Shown one piece after another: positions 53,494 to 57,884 of a stretch of DNA of 64,000 nt; positions within the stretch are counted from its first letter, which is position 1; each line of letters starts with the position of its first letter. The translations under genes and the position numbers were made by a program. The DNA lies in NCBI GenBank assembly GCA_922989275.2, contig OV277861.1:24768479-24832478 (forward strand). The letters run 5' to 3'. Source of the stretch: Gari tellinella (Eukaryota; Mollusca; Bivalvia; Cardiida; Psammobiidae). The notes beneath the pieces are model-generated. The model was not told the DNA's origin, made no database searches, and was given only the letters and a program-made list of their open reading frames with translations.

Positions 53494-56399
53494 CTTGGAA
53501 ATTTTTGTCGGAAACTTTTCACCATAATATTTTTCCTGAACCCATTACCCCATAACCTGTTTCTAGTATTGAAGATAGTCAACTACAGCACTCCCTTTCT
53601 ACAACATCCAATGGGAGATAAAAATTGTGTGCGTTGTTCGGAGGGAGTCATTATAGAGAGGGAAATTGGTTACATTTGCAAACAGGTTGAATCCAGATCA
53701 GATGACGCGTAGCTTGAATCCAGATCAGACGCCGCGTAACCTGGCGTCTAATCTGGATTCAAGCTGTTTGGCACGCATCATTATATTTATTCTATCAAAA
53801 CATCCACTTACATGTAACTAAAAAAAACCAGCAATCTGCAATTTCAAGCAGACGATATTGCAGCAGTGAAAGCTTTAGACATACTTGTCTTGATTAGGGA
53901 ATTGCGGCAAGAGTCGTTGTAAGGAGGGAGTCGTTGTTGGGAGGGCCGTTGTAGAGAGGGAACACTGTACTTAAAACAGGTTGAAAATAAAACAGCAGAA
54001 TGTGCCTTAATAACATATTGCAAAATGACAAACAGTGAAGTCCCTGATCAGAGGGCTCCGTTTGCATAGGACAAGGGTACTCTTCACATGTAAACTTTTT
54101 CTAAGGGTGCATATTCTTAATGTATAAGTGAAATTGTTTTCTTCAGCAGAGGTATAAATGAAAAGCTTGTTTATGCGGTAATTGGTTAGAGTGATTAATC
54201 TTAATATAGGTTTTGGTGCAGACATAAAAAAGAAAAAGTTGGAATTTGTCATATTTACTCCCTTTTTTCTGGATACCTGATTCAACCCATACCTCGTAAA
54301 TAGGCCTATTTTCCCCTTTAAAGTTTTACTCCACTGAAGCAAAAAGTTTTGATTTATACAGTCATGAATTTGCACCAAAAGTAATATTTTCTTTATCCTA
54401 GCAGATAGTAGCTAAAAGCAGGCTGAAAGTAAAGCAGAATGTACCTTATGACACATTCTGCTCTACTTTCATCCTGATTAAGGTGCCATGTGTCTTTAAA
54501 ACTAAAAAAGAACATTGAGTAAATATCTCATGACTTATAAGACTTGATTTCTCCTTTTCAGAGTATGAAATCTACCTCCCAGCCCAAACCTCCGTCTGCT
54601 CCGTCCCCACTGCAGACCAACTGGAACAGATCAACAGGAACACCATCCCCGATGTCACCGACACCATCTCCAGCCAGTGTAGGCTCAGTGGGATCTGTGG
54701 TAAGAGTTTGAAGTGTTTGGAGAATGTCTCCAGTTTGATACTTTTACCAATATTAATATTTGGTCAAATTGCCTAAAACTTAGATTTAAGAAATAAATGC
54801 TGGCAGCAATTTAAACCCTTTACTCTATAACCTGTTTCTGGTTTTGACGACATGTTTACCACTAATAGCAGGTTGACAGTAAAGCAGAGTGCATCTTTAG
54901 GTGCATTCTCTTTTACTTTCAGCTTACTTTAAGCTACCATTGGCTTAGGTATAGAAAAAAATTCCTTGCTGTAATATTCATGACTATAAAATGAAACTAT
55001 TTTCTTTAGTGGAAGAATTAATTAAATGCGTATAAAATGTGTATCTATGGAGTAAAGGGCTAAATATTTTAAGATACTCTTAACCCATATTCATACAGTA
55101 AAACCTCTCCATTATGACCACTAAAACGGAGGCTAATTGATTGTATAAACAACAAGTGACAGCTTAAAGCAAGGTGACAGTAAAACAGAAAGCTTTCGGT
55201 TTCACTGTCACCTTGCTTTAACCAGTCACCTGTTGAAAACACCTAATAATTAACACAGTTTAGTTTCCATAATAGAGAGGTTGTTCTTTACATAACAATT
55301 GTTATTAACATTTGGTTATATCAACAGGGAAGTGACCATAACACGCCCTCAAAGATCACAAATGGTTCCACTGGTTCTACTGCCATCAGCCCTTCTGGCT
55401 CCGTGGTTGTTCCACAGAGGATCCACTCCATCACCCAGAAATACTTTGCCAATTCCAACTATCTCATACAGGCCCATGAGCTCTGGGAACAAGCAGACTT
55501 GGCAATCACTGCAGATATTAAAGGTAAGCAGATAATAGACCAGTCGTCATTTCCCTTGGCCCAACCAGCTTCTCTGATTTAAGCAACAACCTTTCTTAAA
55601 CACTGAAAAAACCATATAGTTCAGCTGCCGCCACCTCTCTAAACCCTACTGCTGAAATTATGTTTAACTCTTTCCTCCCTGAAACTTTAAATGGACAATT
55701 CCAGTTTCCATTTTAGTCTAGTCCATTTCTGACTTTTAAGGGTTGTTTTTGTCAATGTTTGGCATTGTGACAAACAGTGAAGACCCTGATCAGAGGGCTC
55801 CTTTCGGAGCCCTCTGATCAGGATCTTCACTGTTTGCATAGGACAAGTGTACTATTCACATGTACACTGTTTGAAAAGCACGCCTATATGCGGGACTAGG
55901 GTTCAAAGAGTTAAAGCTCTTTTCACAATGAACATCTATAATTTGAATAATAAATAGTCCTGGCTCCAAGGTTGTAAAGCTTTAGAGTTGAGTCCTAAAT
56001 CATTTTCAAGCATTTGATTGGTCATATTTAAGTTTTTGCTGAGCAAAAACTCAAATCTGACCAATCAAATGCTTGAACAATTTCAGACTCAACTCAAATG
56101 CTTTATAACCTTGTGAGCAAAAACTCAAATATGACCAATCAAATGTTTGAGAACGATTTCAGTCTCAACTTAAATGCTTTATAACCTTGGACCCTGCAGT
56201 TCTCTTACCTGAGGTTTCAAAGCTGTTACTGATATACAGCAGAAGTAGTTTGGAAAATCATAATGTTATTATGGTAATACCTGTTCTCTTTGCAGAGTTC
56301 TTTGCTCAACTAGATTTTGAGTGTGGCCCATTGACTTTACATAGCAGTCTTCTGCATTTAGTGAAATACGTAAAGACCGCTGTCAACCGCCTGAGATGA
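34052..56399 (+). CDS. AFF4: AF4/FMR2-family (AFF) protein, eleven-exon gene (5'-incomplete model)
   Basis: AFF proteins are nuclear, largely disordered scaffolds of the super elongation complex; they hold P-TEFb, ELL and AF9/ENL together to release paused RNA polymerase II. Exons: 34052-34211, 35085-36742, 40746-40980, 42027-42139, 44899-44962, 46779-46912, 49485-49556, 51982-52078, 54562-54699, 55328-55523, 56296-56399. All have GT/AG borders and every phase joins, giving 987 residues from ATG 34059 to TGA 56397. Visible parts: serine/acidic region (1-29), WALKTFFQ (56-63), VETSSSESDSEPE (214-226), seven KSIPVSPx units (238-293), VIVKLDLSLLQKF (406-418), basic NLS (571-587), and C-terminal homology domain from about 724 to 987. 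The usual N-terminal homology region is missing, so upstream exons are expected. Gene symbol is by family; invertebrates usually have one AFF gene. Confidence 0.9.
34212..35084 (+). other. Intron 1 with two copies of a TGACCTTGACCT-type repeat
   Basis: It contains a TTAA-1 left-end fragment (about 34380-34450). Two diverged copies of a segment reading ccatgtaaaaattttgaccc, then tgaccttgac, then ctcagcct lie at about 34495-34620 and 34850-34960. Three direct TGACCT hexamers stand at 34585-34602. Confidence 0.7.
35085..36742 (+). CDS. AFF4: AFF exon 2 (central disordered region, AF9/ENL-binding-type peptide)
   Basis: The acceptor atttccag precedes TCC AAA CAG; the open frame extends to 35010 but those codons are intronic. 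It encodes residues 52-603. W56-ALKTFFQ corresponds to the conserved WxLxxW/F motif after the serine stretch of AFF proteins. 214-226 VETSSSESDSEPE matches the family's conserved acidic serine motif. 406-418 VIVKLDLSLLQKF matches the peptide that in human AFF1/AFF4 binds the AF9/ENL AHD. 571-587 (KKRK...KRRK) is a bipartite-type NLS. Exon size is large, as is usual for this family's central exon. It ends in phase 2 with ..AAA AAA TA before gtaagt; reading on would give TAG at once. Confidence 0.92.
35643..35810 (+). repeat. Coding 24-bp minisatellite, seven KSIPVSPx units
   Basis: Seven tandem 24-bp units encode KSIPVSPQ, Q, L, K, K, K, Q endings (residues 238-293). Each unit joins to the next lysine to give SPxK, the full proline-directed CDK consensus. 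Codon use differs between units (GTTAGC, GTAAGC, GTAAGT; CCC, CCT), so the array has some age. Confidence 0.95.
36147..36188 (+). other. AF9/ENL AHD-binding-type peptide (coding)
   Basis: It codes VIVKLDLSLLQKFL, with the alternating hydrophobic and LDL/LLxK pattern of the AFF1/AFF4 peptide that folds onto the AHD of AF9 or ENL. It is preceded by PLSPIP, which also matches the family. Confidence 0.75.
36817..37067 (-). mobile_element. TTAA-2 element, nested
   Basis: ttaactctttgaaccctagt to agggaggaaagggttaa, 251 bp; P2 hairpin about 36896-36960. It sits at the hairpin foot of the host (ctgcTTAAagcaa). Confidence 0.9.
37081..37332 (+). mobile_element. TTAA-1 element, nested
   Basis: TTAACCCATTACCCAATAGC to ctataagggaaagggttaa, 252 bp; P1 hairpin at 37132-37203 with apex GCGCCATATGGCGC. 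Confidence 0.9.
37462..37714 (+). mobile_element. TTAA-1 element, variant ends
   Basis: TTAACCCTTTACCTGATAGC to tattgggggaaagggttaa, 253 bp; P1 hairpin 37515-37583. A decayed P4-type hairpin follows at about 37785-37850. Confidence 0.9.
37956..38201. mobile_element. Harbinger-like element, 3-bp TSD, inside a P3 hairpin
   Basis: gggcccgtttcataaaactt and its complement aagttttatgaaacgggccc bound a 246-bp element with CAG on each side (37953-37955, 38202-38204). Three-base duplications fit PIF/Harbinger. Flanks gatcag and gatccaaactgtttgg are the two halves of a P3 core. The central P6 hairpin (38035-38130) has arms TCTAATCCTGTCTTGTGAC and apex GGAATCGTCTTTTCAAGACG. Confidence 0.8.
38444..38562. 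repeat. Long inverted repeat, ~41-bp arms
   Basis: gtgttcattatttatcattt pairs with aaatgataaataatgaacac; inner arms aataatatgacgc and gcgtcatatt enclose gagccttggcga. It is not one of the P1-P6 cores. A CRE-type TGACGTCA stands nearby at 38696-38703. Confidence 0.9.
38892..38958. repeat. P3 hairpin core, perfect
   Basis: caaacagtttggagccagat mirrors to the end with apex GCCGGGTAACCCGGC. The 147-residue open frame over it (38695-39138) includes this palindrome and is not a gene I can support. Confidence 0.85.
39451..39643 (+). mobile_element. CAGGG-family element, 7-bp TSD
   Basis: cagagcaccagataagg to cttatctggagccctg, flanked by ACCAGAT exactly on both sides. P5 hairpin at 39508-39575. Confidence 0.85.
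39663..39732. repeat. P2 hairpin, decayed left arm
   Basis: caaacagtgtagactaagat and mirror ending ggtctgcactgtttg. Confidence 0.65.
39839..40006 (+). mobile_element. TA-1 element, hairpin mostly deleted
   Basis: cagtaaaaatctctatgccg to cgtaataaagatgttactg with TA on both sides; only stubs of the hairpin remain (gacagcttaaagtagag, ctttaagccgtcatctgtc). Confidence 0.8.
40179..40658 (+). repeat. Perfect 240-bp tandem duplication
   Basis: 40179-40418 and 40419-40658 read identically. The unit joins the end of a decayed CAGGG element to most of a TTAA-1 element; the first TTAA-1 copy is therefore cut short while the second (40477-40724, TTAACCCATTACCCCATAGC to ctttgggggaaagggttaa) is whole. Confidence 0.9.
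40746..40980 (+). CDS. AFF4: AFF exon 3 (serine/histidine/arginine-rich)
   Basis: The acceptor tgtacag ends at 40745. Exon 2's trailing TA plus T makes TAT (Y604), then DDSNWEERQEPQRPRSNKRE. It encodes residues 605-682, low-complexity and rich in Ser, Thr, His and Arg, ending SPGNKK before gtaagc. AFF proteins have a similar basic, poorly conserved linker before the C-terminal domain. The phase match to exon 2 is the main support. A TTAA-1 element stops 21 bp upstream of the exon. Confidence 0.85.
41203..41270. repeat. P2 hairpin core
   Basis: accatgcagacctagatcag with its mirror ending gatctacactgtttg; apex CTCCTATAGGAG. Just upstream (41159-41195) is a possible micro-exon treated in the findings. 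Confidence 0.7.
41612..41814 (+). mobile_element. TA-1 element, intact
   Basis: cagtaaaacctttctattat to taatagagaagttttactg, flanked by TA on each side; P4-type hairpin at 41679-41752 (AGCTCCTTAAGGAGCT apex). Confidence 0.9.
41929..42034 (+). repeat. Five CCAATCAA units at 24-25 bp spacing ending on exon 4
   Basis: CCAATCAA occurs at 41929, 41953, 41978, 42002 and 42027. The fifth is the first eight bases of exon 4. Preceding bases resemble acceptors (attttaag, attttaag, attccat, tttcat, then the real tttcag). Confidence 0.9.
42027..42139 (+). CDS. AFF4: AFF exon 4
   Basis: Acceptor tttttcag; residues 683-719 begin PIKPEPVEPVKENG and end STDD plus two bases before gtaagt. It starts in phase 0, matching exon 3. 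Proline- and lysine-rich linker leading to the C-terminal homology domain. The DDV-QHTADYY junction with exon 5 is as expected for the start of that domain. Confidence 0.88.
42229..42421 (-). mobile_element. CAGGG-family element
   Basis: cagggctccagatcagg to ccttatctggagctctg, P5 hairpin 42296-42363. No clear target duplication. Confidence 0.8.
42482..42699 (+). mobile_element. TTAA-3 element, strongly decayed
   Basis: ttaaatctttgactgctgag and a P3-like hairpin (42588-42660) followed by gcagacagttaa. Confidence 0.6.
42738..42988 (+). mobile_element. TTAA-1 element, variant ends
   Basis: TTAACCCTTTCCCACATAGC to tatgggggaaagggttat; P1 hairpin 42787-42858. Confidence 0.85.
43046..43267 (+). 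mobile_element. TTAA-1 element, one hairpin arm lost
   Basis: aacccattactccatcaaat to ctatggagaaatacattaa; the hairpin is reduced to gcaggtgg / gcctgcattaag. Confidence 0.65.
43579..43826 (-). mobile_element. TTAA-1 element, reverse
   Basis: taatcttttactccatcgat to ggctatgaagtaagagtcaa; P1 hairpin 43708-43778. Confidence 0.75.
43882..44040. repeat. Long inverted repeat, ~70-bp arms
   Basis: ggaatattactatactttgc mirrors gcaaagtatagtaatgttcc, through ggctatatccaac and gttggatatagcc to an apex GACCGAAGGTC. A few mismatches. Not one of the P1-P6 cores. Confidence 0.9.
44157..44361 (+). mobile_element. TA-1 element, decayed left end
   Basis: agtaaatactcgctattacg to taatagagaggttttactg followed by TA; P4-type hairpin (44217-44298) with long arms acagcttaaagcaaggtgac. 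Confidence 0.85.
44525..44717 (+). mobile_element. CAGGG-family element
   Basis: CAGGGCTCCAGATAATG to ccttatctggaggcttg; P5 hairpin 44581-44647 with several mismatches. Confidence 0.8.
44899..44962 (+). CDS. AFF4: AFF exon 5 (start of C-terminal homology domain)
   Basis: Acceptor cttcttcag; one base completes V720, then QHTADYYHHQAKIYRYQAHKM (721-741), donor gttggt. ADYY followed by an A-K-rich helix is the opening of the AFF C-terminal homology domain, which mediates homo- and heterodimerisation of AFF proteins. Only 64 nt; recognised by motif and by phase 2-to-0 agreement with exons 4 and 6. Confidence 0.92.
45012..45204. mobile_element. TA-3 element, TA-flanked
   Basis: cagtcgaaactctatatttc to attgagttcggactg, with TA at 45010-45011 and 45205-45206. 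Hairpin 45096-45170 has arms AACATACCCATACTTCAAAA and apex TGGCTCAGCCA. Inserted 50 bp after exon 5. Confidence 0.85.
45381..45874 (-). mobile_element. TTAA-1 element holding a second TTAA-1
   Basis: The outer reverse copy runs taacagctttactccatag to ctatggggtaaagggtcaa. It is interrupted at the foot of its hairpin (ctgctTTAA / TTAAgtgatt) by a forward copy, 45576-45827. Confidence 0.85.
45576..45827 (+). mobile_element. TTAA-1 element, variant ends, nested
   Basis: TTAACCCTTTACCTGATAGC to tatgggggaaagggttaa, 252 bp; P1 hairpin 45625-45695. TTAA is duplicated exactly on either side. Confidence 0.9.
46192..46330. mobile_element. Decayed Harbinger-like relative
   Basis: tctaatactgtcttgtgaca and cagacaggattagatggaga form the P6 hairpin with apex GGAGTTGTCTTGTCAAGATG. 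A right-end remnant cgtaagatgggcccc remains; the left terminus is gone. Confidence 0.7.
46376..46695 (+). mobile_element. TTAA-1 element, decayed, with internal insert
   Basis: aacccttcactccatagcct through a shortened P1 hairpin. The right arm (ttttcttcagtggaggaatt) is displaced by about 110 bp of unrecognised sequence (46540-46655). Confidence 0.6.
46779..46912 (+). CDS. AFF4: AFF exon 6 (C-terminal homology domain)
   Basis: Acceptor cattttag; residues 742-785, DAGLPKHLLYLDSVLCFMQC then GYAMEKDHTLMEATNMYKDT and QKLV, then two bases before gtgagt. The pattern LYLDSVLCFMQCGYAMEKD matches the family's helix containing SFTECGNAMERD-type residues, followed by the TMY..T.ELL helix. Phase 2 out, matched by exon 7. 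Confidence 0.95.
46977..47190 (+). mobile_element. TTAA-5-like element with P2 hairpin
   Basis: taaccctttcaacactaagt resembles the TTAA-5 left end (14283), but the core (47098-47168) is P2-like (AAAGTGTAGAACTCAGATCA). The right end is not identified. Confidence 0.55.
47216..47292. repeat. Hairpin with P2/P3 feet and a different interior
   Basis: Feet caaacagagtagatc and gatctacagtttg, but the interior arms are aagaccagccgccaccaca and its complement with apex tctttatcaaaga. Confidence 0.85.
47293..47834. other. Interval without recognised repeat
   Basis: No hairpin element is found. The composition differs from its neighbours (more CpG, e.g. aaaacgcgcaat, cggccgcgac). Minus-strand 66-codon frame at 47384-47584 has no features I recognise. 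Phrases such as cacaatcccgctc suggest an old unrelated repeat, unproven. Confidence 0.4.
47835..48942. mobile_element. 1.1-kb TIR element filled with 10-bp-phased iterons
   Basis: TTATGCTAGGTTCACACCAA and its complement (TTGGTGTGAACCTAGCATAA) are perfect 25-bp ends together with the adjoining CGGCG. The interior is dominated by AAAGCKTAAC-type decamers: forward at 47860-48140, complement at 48180-48410, forward again at 48600-48910. Runs such as 48041-48090 and 48361-48395 hold exactly 10-bp spacing. Only 48415-48595 is non-repetitive; a 102-residue minus-strand frame (48373-48681) crosses it but is not recognised. GGTTCACAC-type ends recall Harbinger elements; the superfamily is unproven. 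Confidence 0.8.
49223..49410 (+). mobile_element. CAGGG-family element, decayed ends
   Basis: cagagcatggtggaagt to ccacttatctggagctgtg; P5 hairpin 49275-49338; flanks CCTTTG and CCTCTG match in 5 of 6. Confidence 0.7.
49485..49556 (+). CDS. AFF4: AFF exon 7 (C-terminal homology domain)
   Basis: Acceptor gatttacag; A completes I786, then HQCHQYKGGNQDPESPELKL and TVL (787-809), TG before gtaggt. The acidic loop followed by ELKLTVLC corresponds to the family's KLAVLCYRCLSL entry helix. 72 nt, phase 2 out. Confidence 0.92.
49580..50190 (+). mobile_element. Cluster of TTAA-1 copies sharing TTAA
   Basis: 49580-49832 (cattaccccatagcatg to catgggggaaagggttaa) ends in the TTAA where a further copy begins (TTAACCCATTACTTCATAG, 49829). 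That copy is interrupted by an intact one at 49908-50136, with its own remnant at about 50150-50186 (aaaaggcgtattaatttag, gtattgggttaa). Confidence 0.8.
50190..50760. other. Intronic stretch, nothing recognised
   Basis: AT-rich intron 7 sequence. A short P1-like arm (tcctttcaaccagctctaag) at about 50598 is the only repeat trace. Confidence 0.5.
50760..50996 (-). mobile_element. TTAA-2 element, reverse
   Basis: cattcaaccctagtgacggg to ttaaaagttgagttaac; P2 hairpin 50833-50899 with apex GCTCCTGAAGGAACC. Confidence 0.75.
51281..51598. repeat. P2 hairpin opened at its apex by a TTAA-1 element
   Basis: Left arm caacagtgtagacccagatc..gggctc and right arm gaagctcttttatcagagtcttcactgtttg flank a reverse TTAA-1 element at 51312-51561 (TTAACCCATTACCCCACAAA to aagggacaatgggtaaa; P1 hairpin 51440-51512). 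Confidence 0.8.
51797..51866. repeat. P4 hairpin core
   Basis: cttcttaaagcagaaagaca and mirror; apex AGCTCCTGTAGGAGCT. It ends 115 bp before exon 8. Confidence 0.75.
51982..52078 (+). CDS. AFF4: AFF exon 8 (C-terminal homology domain)
   Basis: Acceptor acatttcag; C completes C810, then LRIQSLVYLKLYLLKKKETL KLKKVLEDHNSK (811-842), donor gtaagt. Amphipathic helices rich in Leu and Lys match the family's [20 protein letters not shown] block. Phase 0 out. Confidence 0.95.
52119..52360 (-). mobile_element. TTAA-1 element, reverse
   Basis: ttaactcataaacccataaa to gctatggaataaaaggttaa; P1 hairpin 52241-52312. It starts 41 bp after exon 8. Confidence 0.8.
52539..52744 (+). mobile_element. TA-1 element
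   Basis: catgaaacttctctatttcg to taatagagaggttttactg; P4-type hairpin (52608-52681) with an 8-base irregular apex insertion ttaccggt. Confidence 0.8.
52857..53043 (-). mobile_element. CAGGG-family element, 5-bp TSD
   Basis: CAGGGCTCCAGTTAAG to acttatctggagccctg, flanked by CTGAA exactly on both sides. P5 hairpin 52924-52991. Confidence 0.85.
53242..53320. repeat. P4 hairpin core
   Basis: ggtgatagcttaaagcatgt and mirror; lies in a possible TTAA element (gttaagtctctcctcc at 53132 to agaaagggttaag at 53369) of unclear family. Confidence 0.6.
53467..53493. repeat. Poly-A tract (27 A)
   Basis: Twenty-seven A in a row. No retroposon body recognised upstream. Confidence 0.9.
53539..54190 (+). mobile_element. 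TTAA-1 host with TA-2 and TTAA-2 pieces inside
   Basis: Host left arm aacccattaccccataacct and right arm ttcttcagcagaggtataaa..ttatgcggtaattggtta are separated by a complete TA-2 element (53586-53967) and a partial TTAA-2 (about 54010-54110, with a truncated P2 hairpin). Confidence 0.75.
53586..53967. mobile_element. TA-2 element with exact TA duplication
   Basis: cagcactccctttctacaac to gttgtagagagggaacactg, TA on both sides; removing it restores gtcaacTActtaaaacagg of the TTAA-1 host. The P3-type core has a duplicated left arm (gaatccagatcagatgacgc then gaatccagatcagacgccgc). Confidence 0.88.
54212..54525. mobile_element. CAGGG remnant and decayed TTAA-1
   Basis: 54212-54281 is a CAGGG right arm ending tttctggatacctg; 54285-54525 is a reverse TTAA-1 (caacccatacctcgtaaata) with P1 hairpin 54411-54482. 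It ends about 35 bp before exon 9. Confidence 0.65.
54562..54699 (+). CDS. AFF4: AFF exon 9 (proline/serine linker in the C-terminal domain)
   Basis: Acceptor ccttttcag; residues 843-888, SMKSTSQPKPPSAPSPLQTN then WNRSTGTPSPMSPTPSPASV and GSVGSV, donor gtaaga. AFF proteins have a comparable Pro/Ser-rich loop (..PSPW, ..NTPSPVS..) between the two helical halves of the C-terminal domain. It has several SP/TP sites. Phase 0 in and out. Confidence 0.93.
54811..55064 (+). mobile_element. TTAA-1 element, forward, decayed
   Basis: ttaaaccctttactctataa to ctatggagtaaagggctaa; P1 hairpin 54860-54933. Confidence 0.75.
55096..55284 (+). mobile_element. TA-1 element, 44 bp before exon 10
   Basis: cagtaaaacctctccattat to ccataatagagaggttgtt; P4-type hairpin 55160-55222 with shortened apex. 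Confidence 0.8.
55328..55523 (+). CDS. AFF4: AFF exon 10 (C-terminal homology domain)
   Basis: Acceptor tatcaacag; residues 889-953, GSDHNTPSKITNGSTGSTAI then SPSGSVVVPQRIHSITQKYF and ANSNYLIQAHELWEQADLAI then TADIK, G before gtaagc. VPQRIHSITQ..F..SNYLIQAHELWEQAD matches the family's VTIPQRIHHMA..H..SNVLHGYEHWDMAD block, a strongly conserved segment. Phase 1 out. Confidence 0.96.
55664..55914 (+). mobile_element. TTAA-2 element, forward, intact
   Basis: TTAACTCTTTCCTCCCTGAA to gactagggttcaaagagttaa, 251 bp; P2 hairpin 55770-55836, apex GGGCTCCTTTCGGAGCCC. Confidence 0.92.
55966..56190. repeat. Three 75-bp units, first inverted, next to the last exon
   Basis: A unit reading ccaaggttgtaaagcttta..agtttttgct (55966-56040) is followed by its inverse (56041-56115) and then by a direct repeat of that inverse (56116-56190). 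All carry CCAATCAAATG or its complement. It ends about 105 bp before exon 11. Confidence 0.85.
56296..56399 (+). CDS. AFF4: AFF exon 11, last coding exon
   Basis: Acceptor ctctttgcag; AG completes E954, then FFAQLDFECGPLTLHSSLLH LVKYVKTAVNRLR (955-987) and TGA at 56397-56399. EFF..LD...GPLT.HSS...LV.YV...L.RLR is the conserved C-terminus of AFF proteins (EFFGDLDTLMGPLTQHSS type). The protein ends right after the R-L-R motif, a few residues shorter than in human AFF4. Confidence 0.96.
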
Positions 56400-56645
56400 A
56401 AAAACATCATCACATAGCCAAAAGCAGGATGGCCGGATACTATGAAGACTTAAGTGTTTTGTGCCTACTGAGTCAGGGTAGACAACAAGAAATCTAGTGG
56501 CTGTAAACAGTGGTAATTGATGTGTTCACATGCCTAGTTTAGAGGACCAGACCAGAGGTTCTCTTCTCTATTGTGTAGGCAGCTAAAAGCAACAAGATAG
56601 GGTGCTTTTGCCAGCTAGTCATAAGCCAAGGAATGGAATTAGTTA

Positions 56646-56890
56646 TTAACCCTATACTCCATAGTCTGGTTCTAGTTTTGAAGACAGAGGACCACTGAAA
56701 TCGGGTTGAAAGTAAAACAGAATGCGCCTAAAGGCACATTCTGTTTTACTTTCAACCTGATTTAAGCTACCCTCTGCTAGAATAAAGAAGATATTTCTTA
56801 TGATACACAAGTGTGACTGTATAACTATTTTCTTCAGCGGAGGAATTAATGAAAGGCATAAAAATGTGTGCCTATGGAGTAATGGGTTAA
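56646..56890 (+). mobile_element. TTAA-1 element, forward, in or after the 3' UTR
   Basis: TTAACCCTATACTCCATAGT to gcctatggagtaatgggttaa; P1-like hairpin 56698-56768. Confidence 0.85.
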
Positions 56891-56954
56891 AAGGGTATAT
56901 ATGCAATTGGGCAGATCATAAAATGAAAGTCAGTAGAAATGATAAAGTATTATT

Positions 56955-57055
56955 GGTATCTGAAATCGAGTCAGAAAAATGAAATCGAGTCAGAAAATAT
57001 GAAACTGAGCATGAAAAATGGAATTGAGGTTGAAATATGAAATTGGCTCAGAATA
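56955..57055 (+). repeat. Short degenerate tandem repeat
   Basis: Units of the form tgaaatcgagtcagaaaa repeat about six times with substitutions (..ctgagcatgaaaaatgg, ..ggttgaaatatgaa). A P4 remnant follows at 57095-57152. Confidence 0.7.
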
Positions 57056-57407
57056 GATAAACTGAGTTGGGTCAATAAAGCATGTTTTATTGCAGAAATC
57101 AAGTTGTGCAGAAAGCTCCTTAAAGAGCTTTCTGATTGTGCTCTGCATTAAACAATTGTCAATTTAATGACTGCCCTTGGGTCTGATTTGGAATGATTTC
57201 TCGGCAATGGAGGAGGGGCTTTATATTTATTGTTACAATTTTTGAGAAAAAGTTGTGCTAGAGTTTAAAAGCAATGTTGAACTTTTTATCTGATGGATCT
57301 AATCAAAGTTGTGCTCTGTTAGGCAATATATACTTTACTGTGTAATAACAGGACTGAGCCTTATCAAAGAATGGGTGATGCAAGGAAATGAAAATCACTT
57401 TAATAGG

Positions 57408-57600
57408 CAGAGCTCCAGATAAGGGGAGTATTTCAAAAACTAAAATCTTTATTTTAGCACCAAATCCTATGGTGTCACTACTCATTAGAATCGTCTCGAA
57501 GAGACGATTCTAATGAGTACTAACACCATAGGTTTTGGTGTGGAAATGAGGAAAAAATCGTCGGATTTGTTCCGTTTACTCCCTTTTACCTGGAGCCCTG
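57408..57600 (+). mobile_element. CAGGG-family element, 5-bp TSD
   Basis: cagagctccagataagg to ttacctggagccctg, flanked by ATAGG exactly on both sides. P5 hairpin about 57466-57532. Open frames at 57303-57770 derive from it. Confidence 0.85.
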
Positions 57601-57884
57601 ATAGGGTTGAAGTAAAGTGTGTTATTTATATATATATATATGGCATATTATATTGTAAATGTGCTTCTGGTAGTCATCTTGTGATAAGCCATAATTTGGA
57701 TTTATATTATGAATCTGCATGCAAAATATGGATGGAAACAACTGAGTTGTCAAAACCAAGATATATATAGATAATAGATATATATATGAATATTTTTGCA
57801 ACTTTTCAAATGATTTTAAATGATAAAACTTTGTTGTTACATGACAGTATATTATGTCAGTCATTTTTAGCAAGCTAGACTATT

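Larger units (their letters stand above)
56400..57100 (+). other. AFF 3' UTR (extent unknown)
   Basis: No coding sequence follows the TGA. AATAAA occurs at 56781-56786 inside a TTAA-1 element and at about 57074-57079 (tcaataaagcatg); either could be a polyadenylation signal, neither is proven. If the transcript passes 56890, the mRNA carries a P1 hairpin. Confidence 0.5.
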
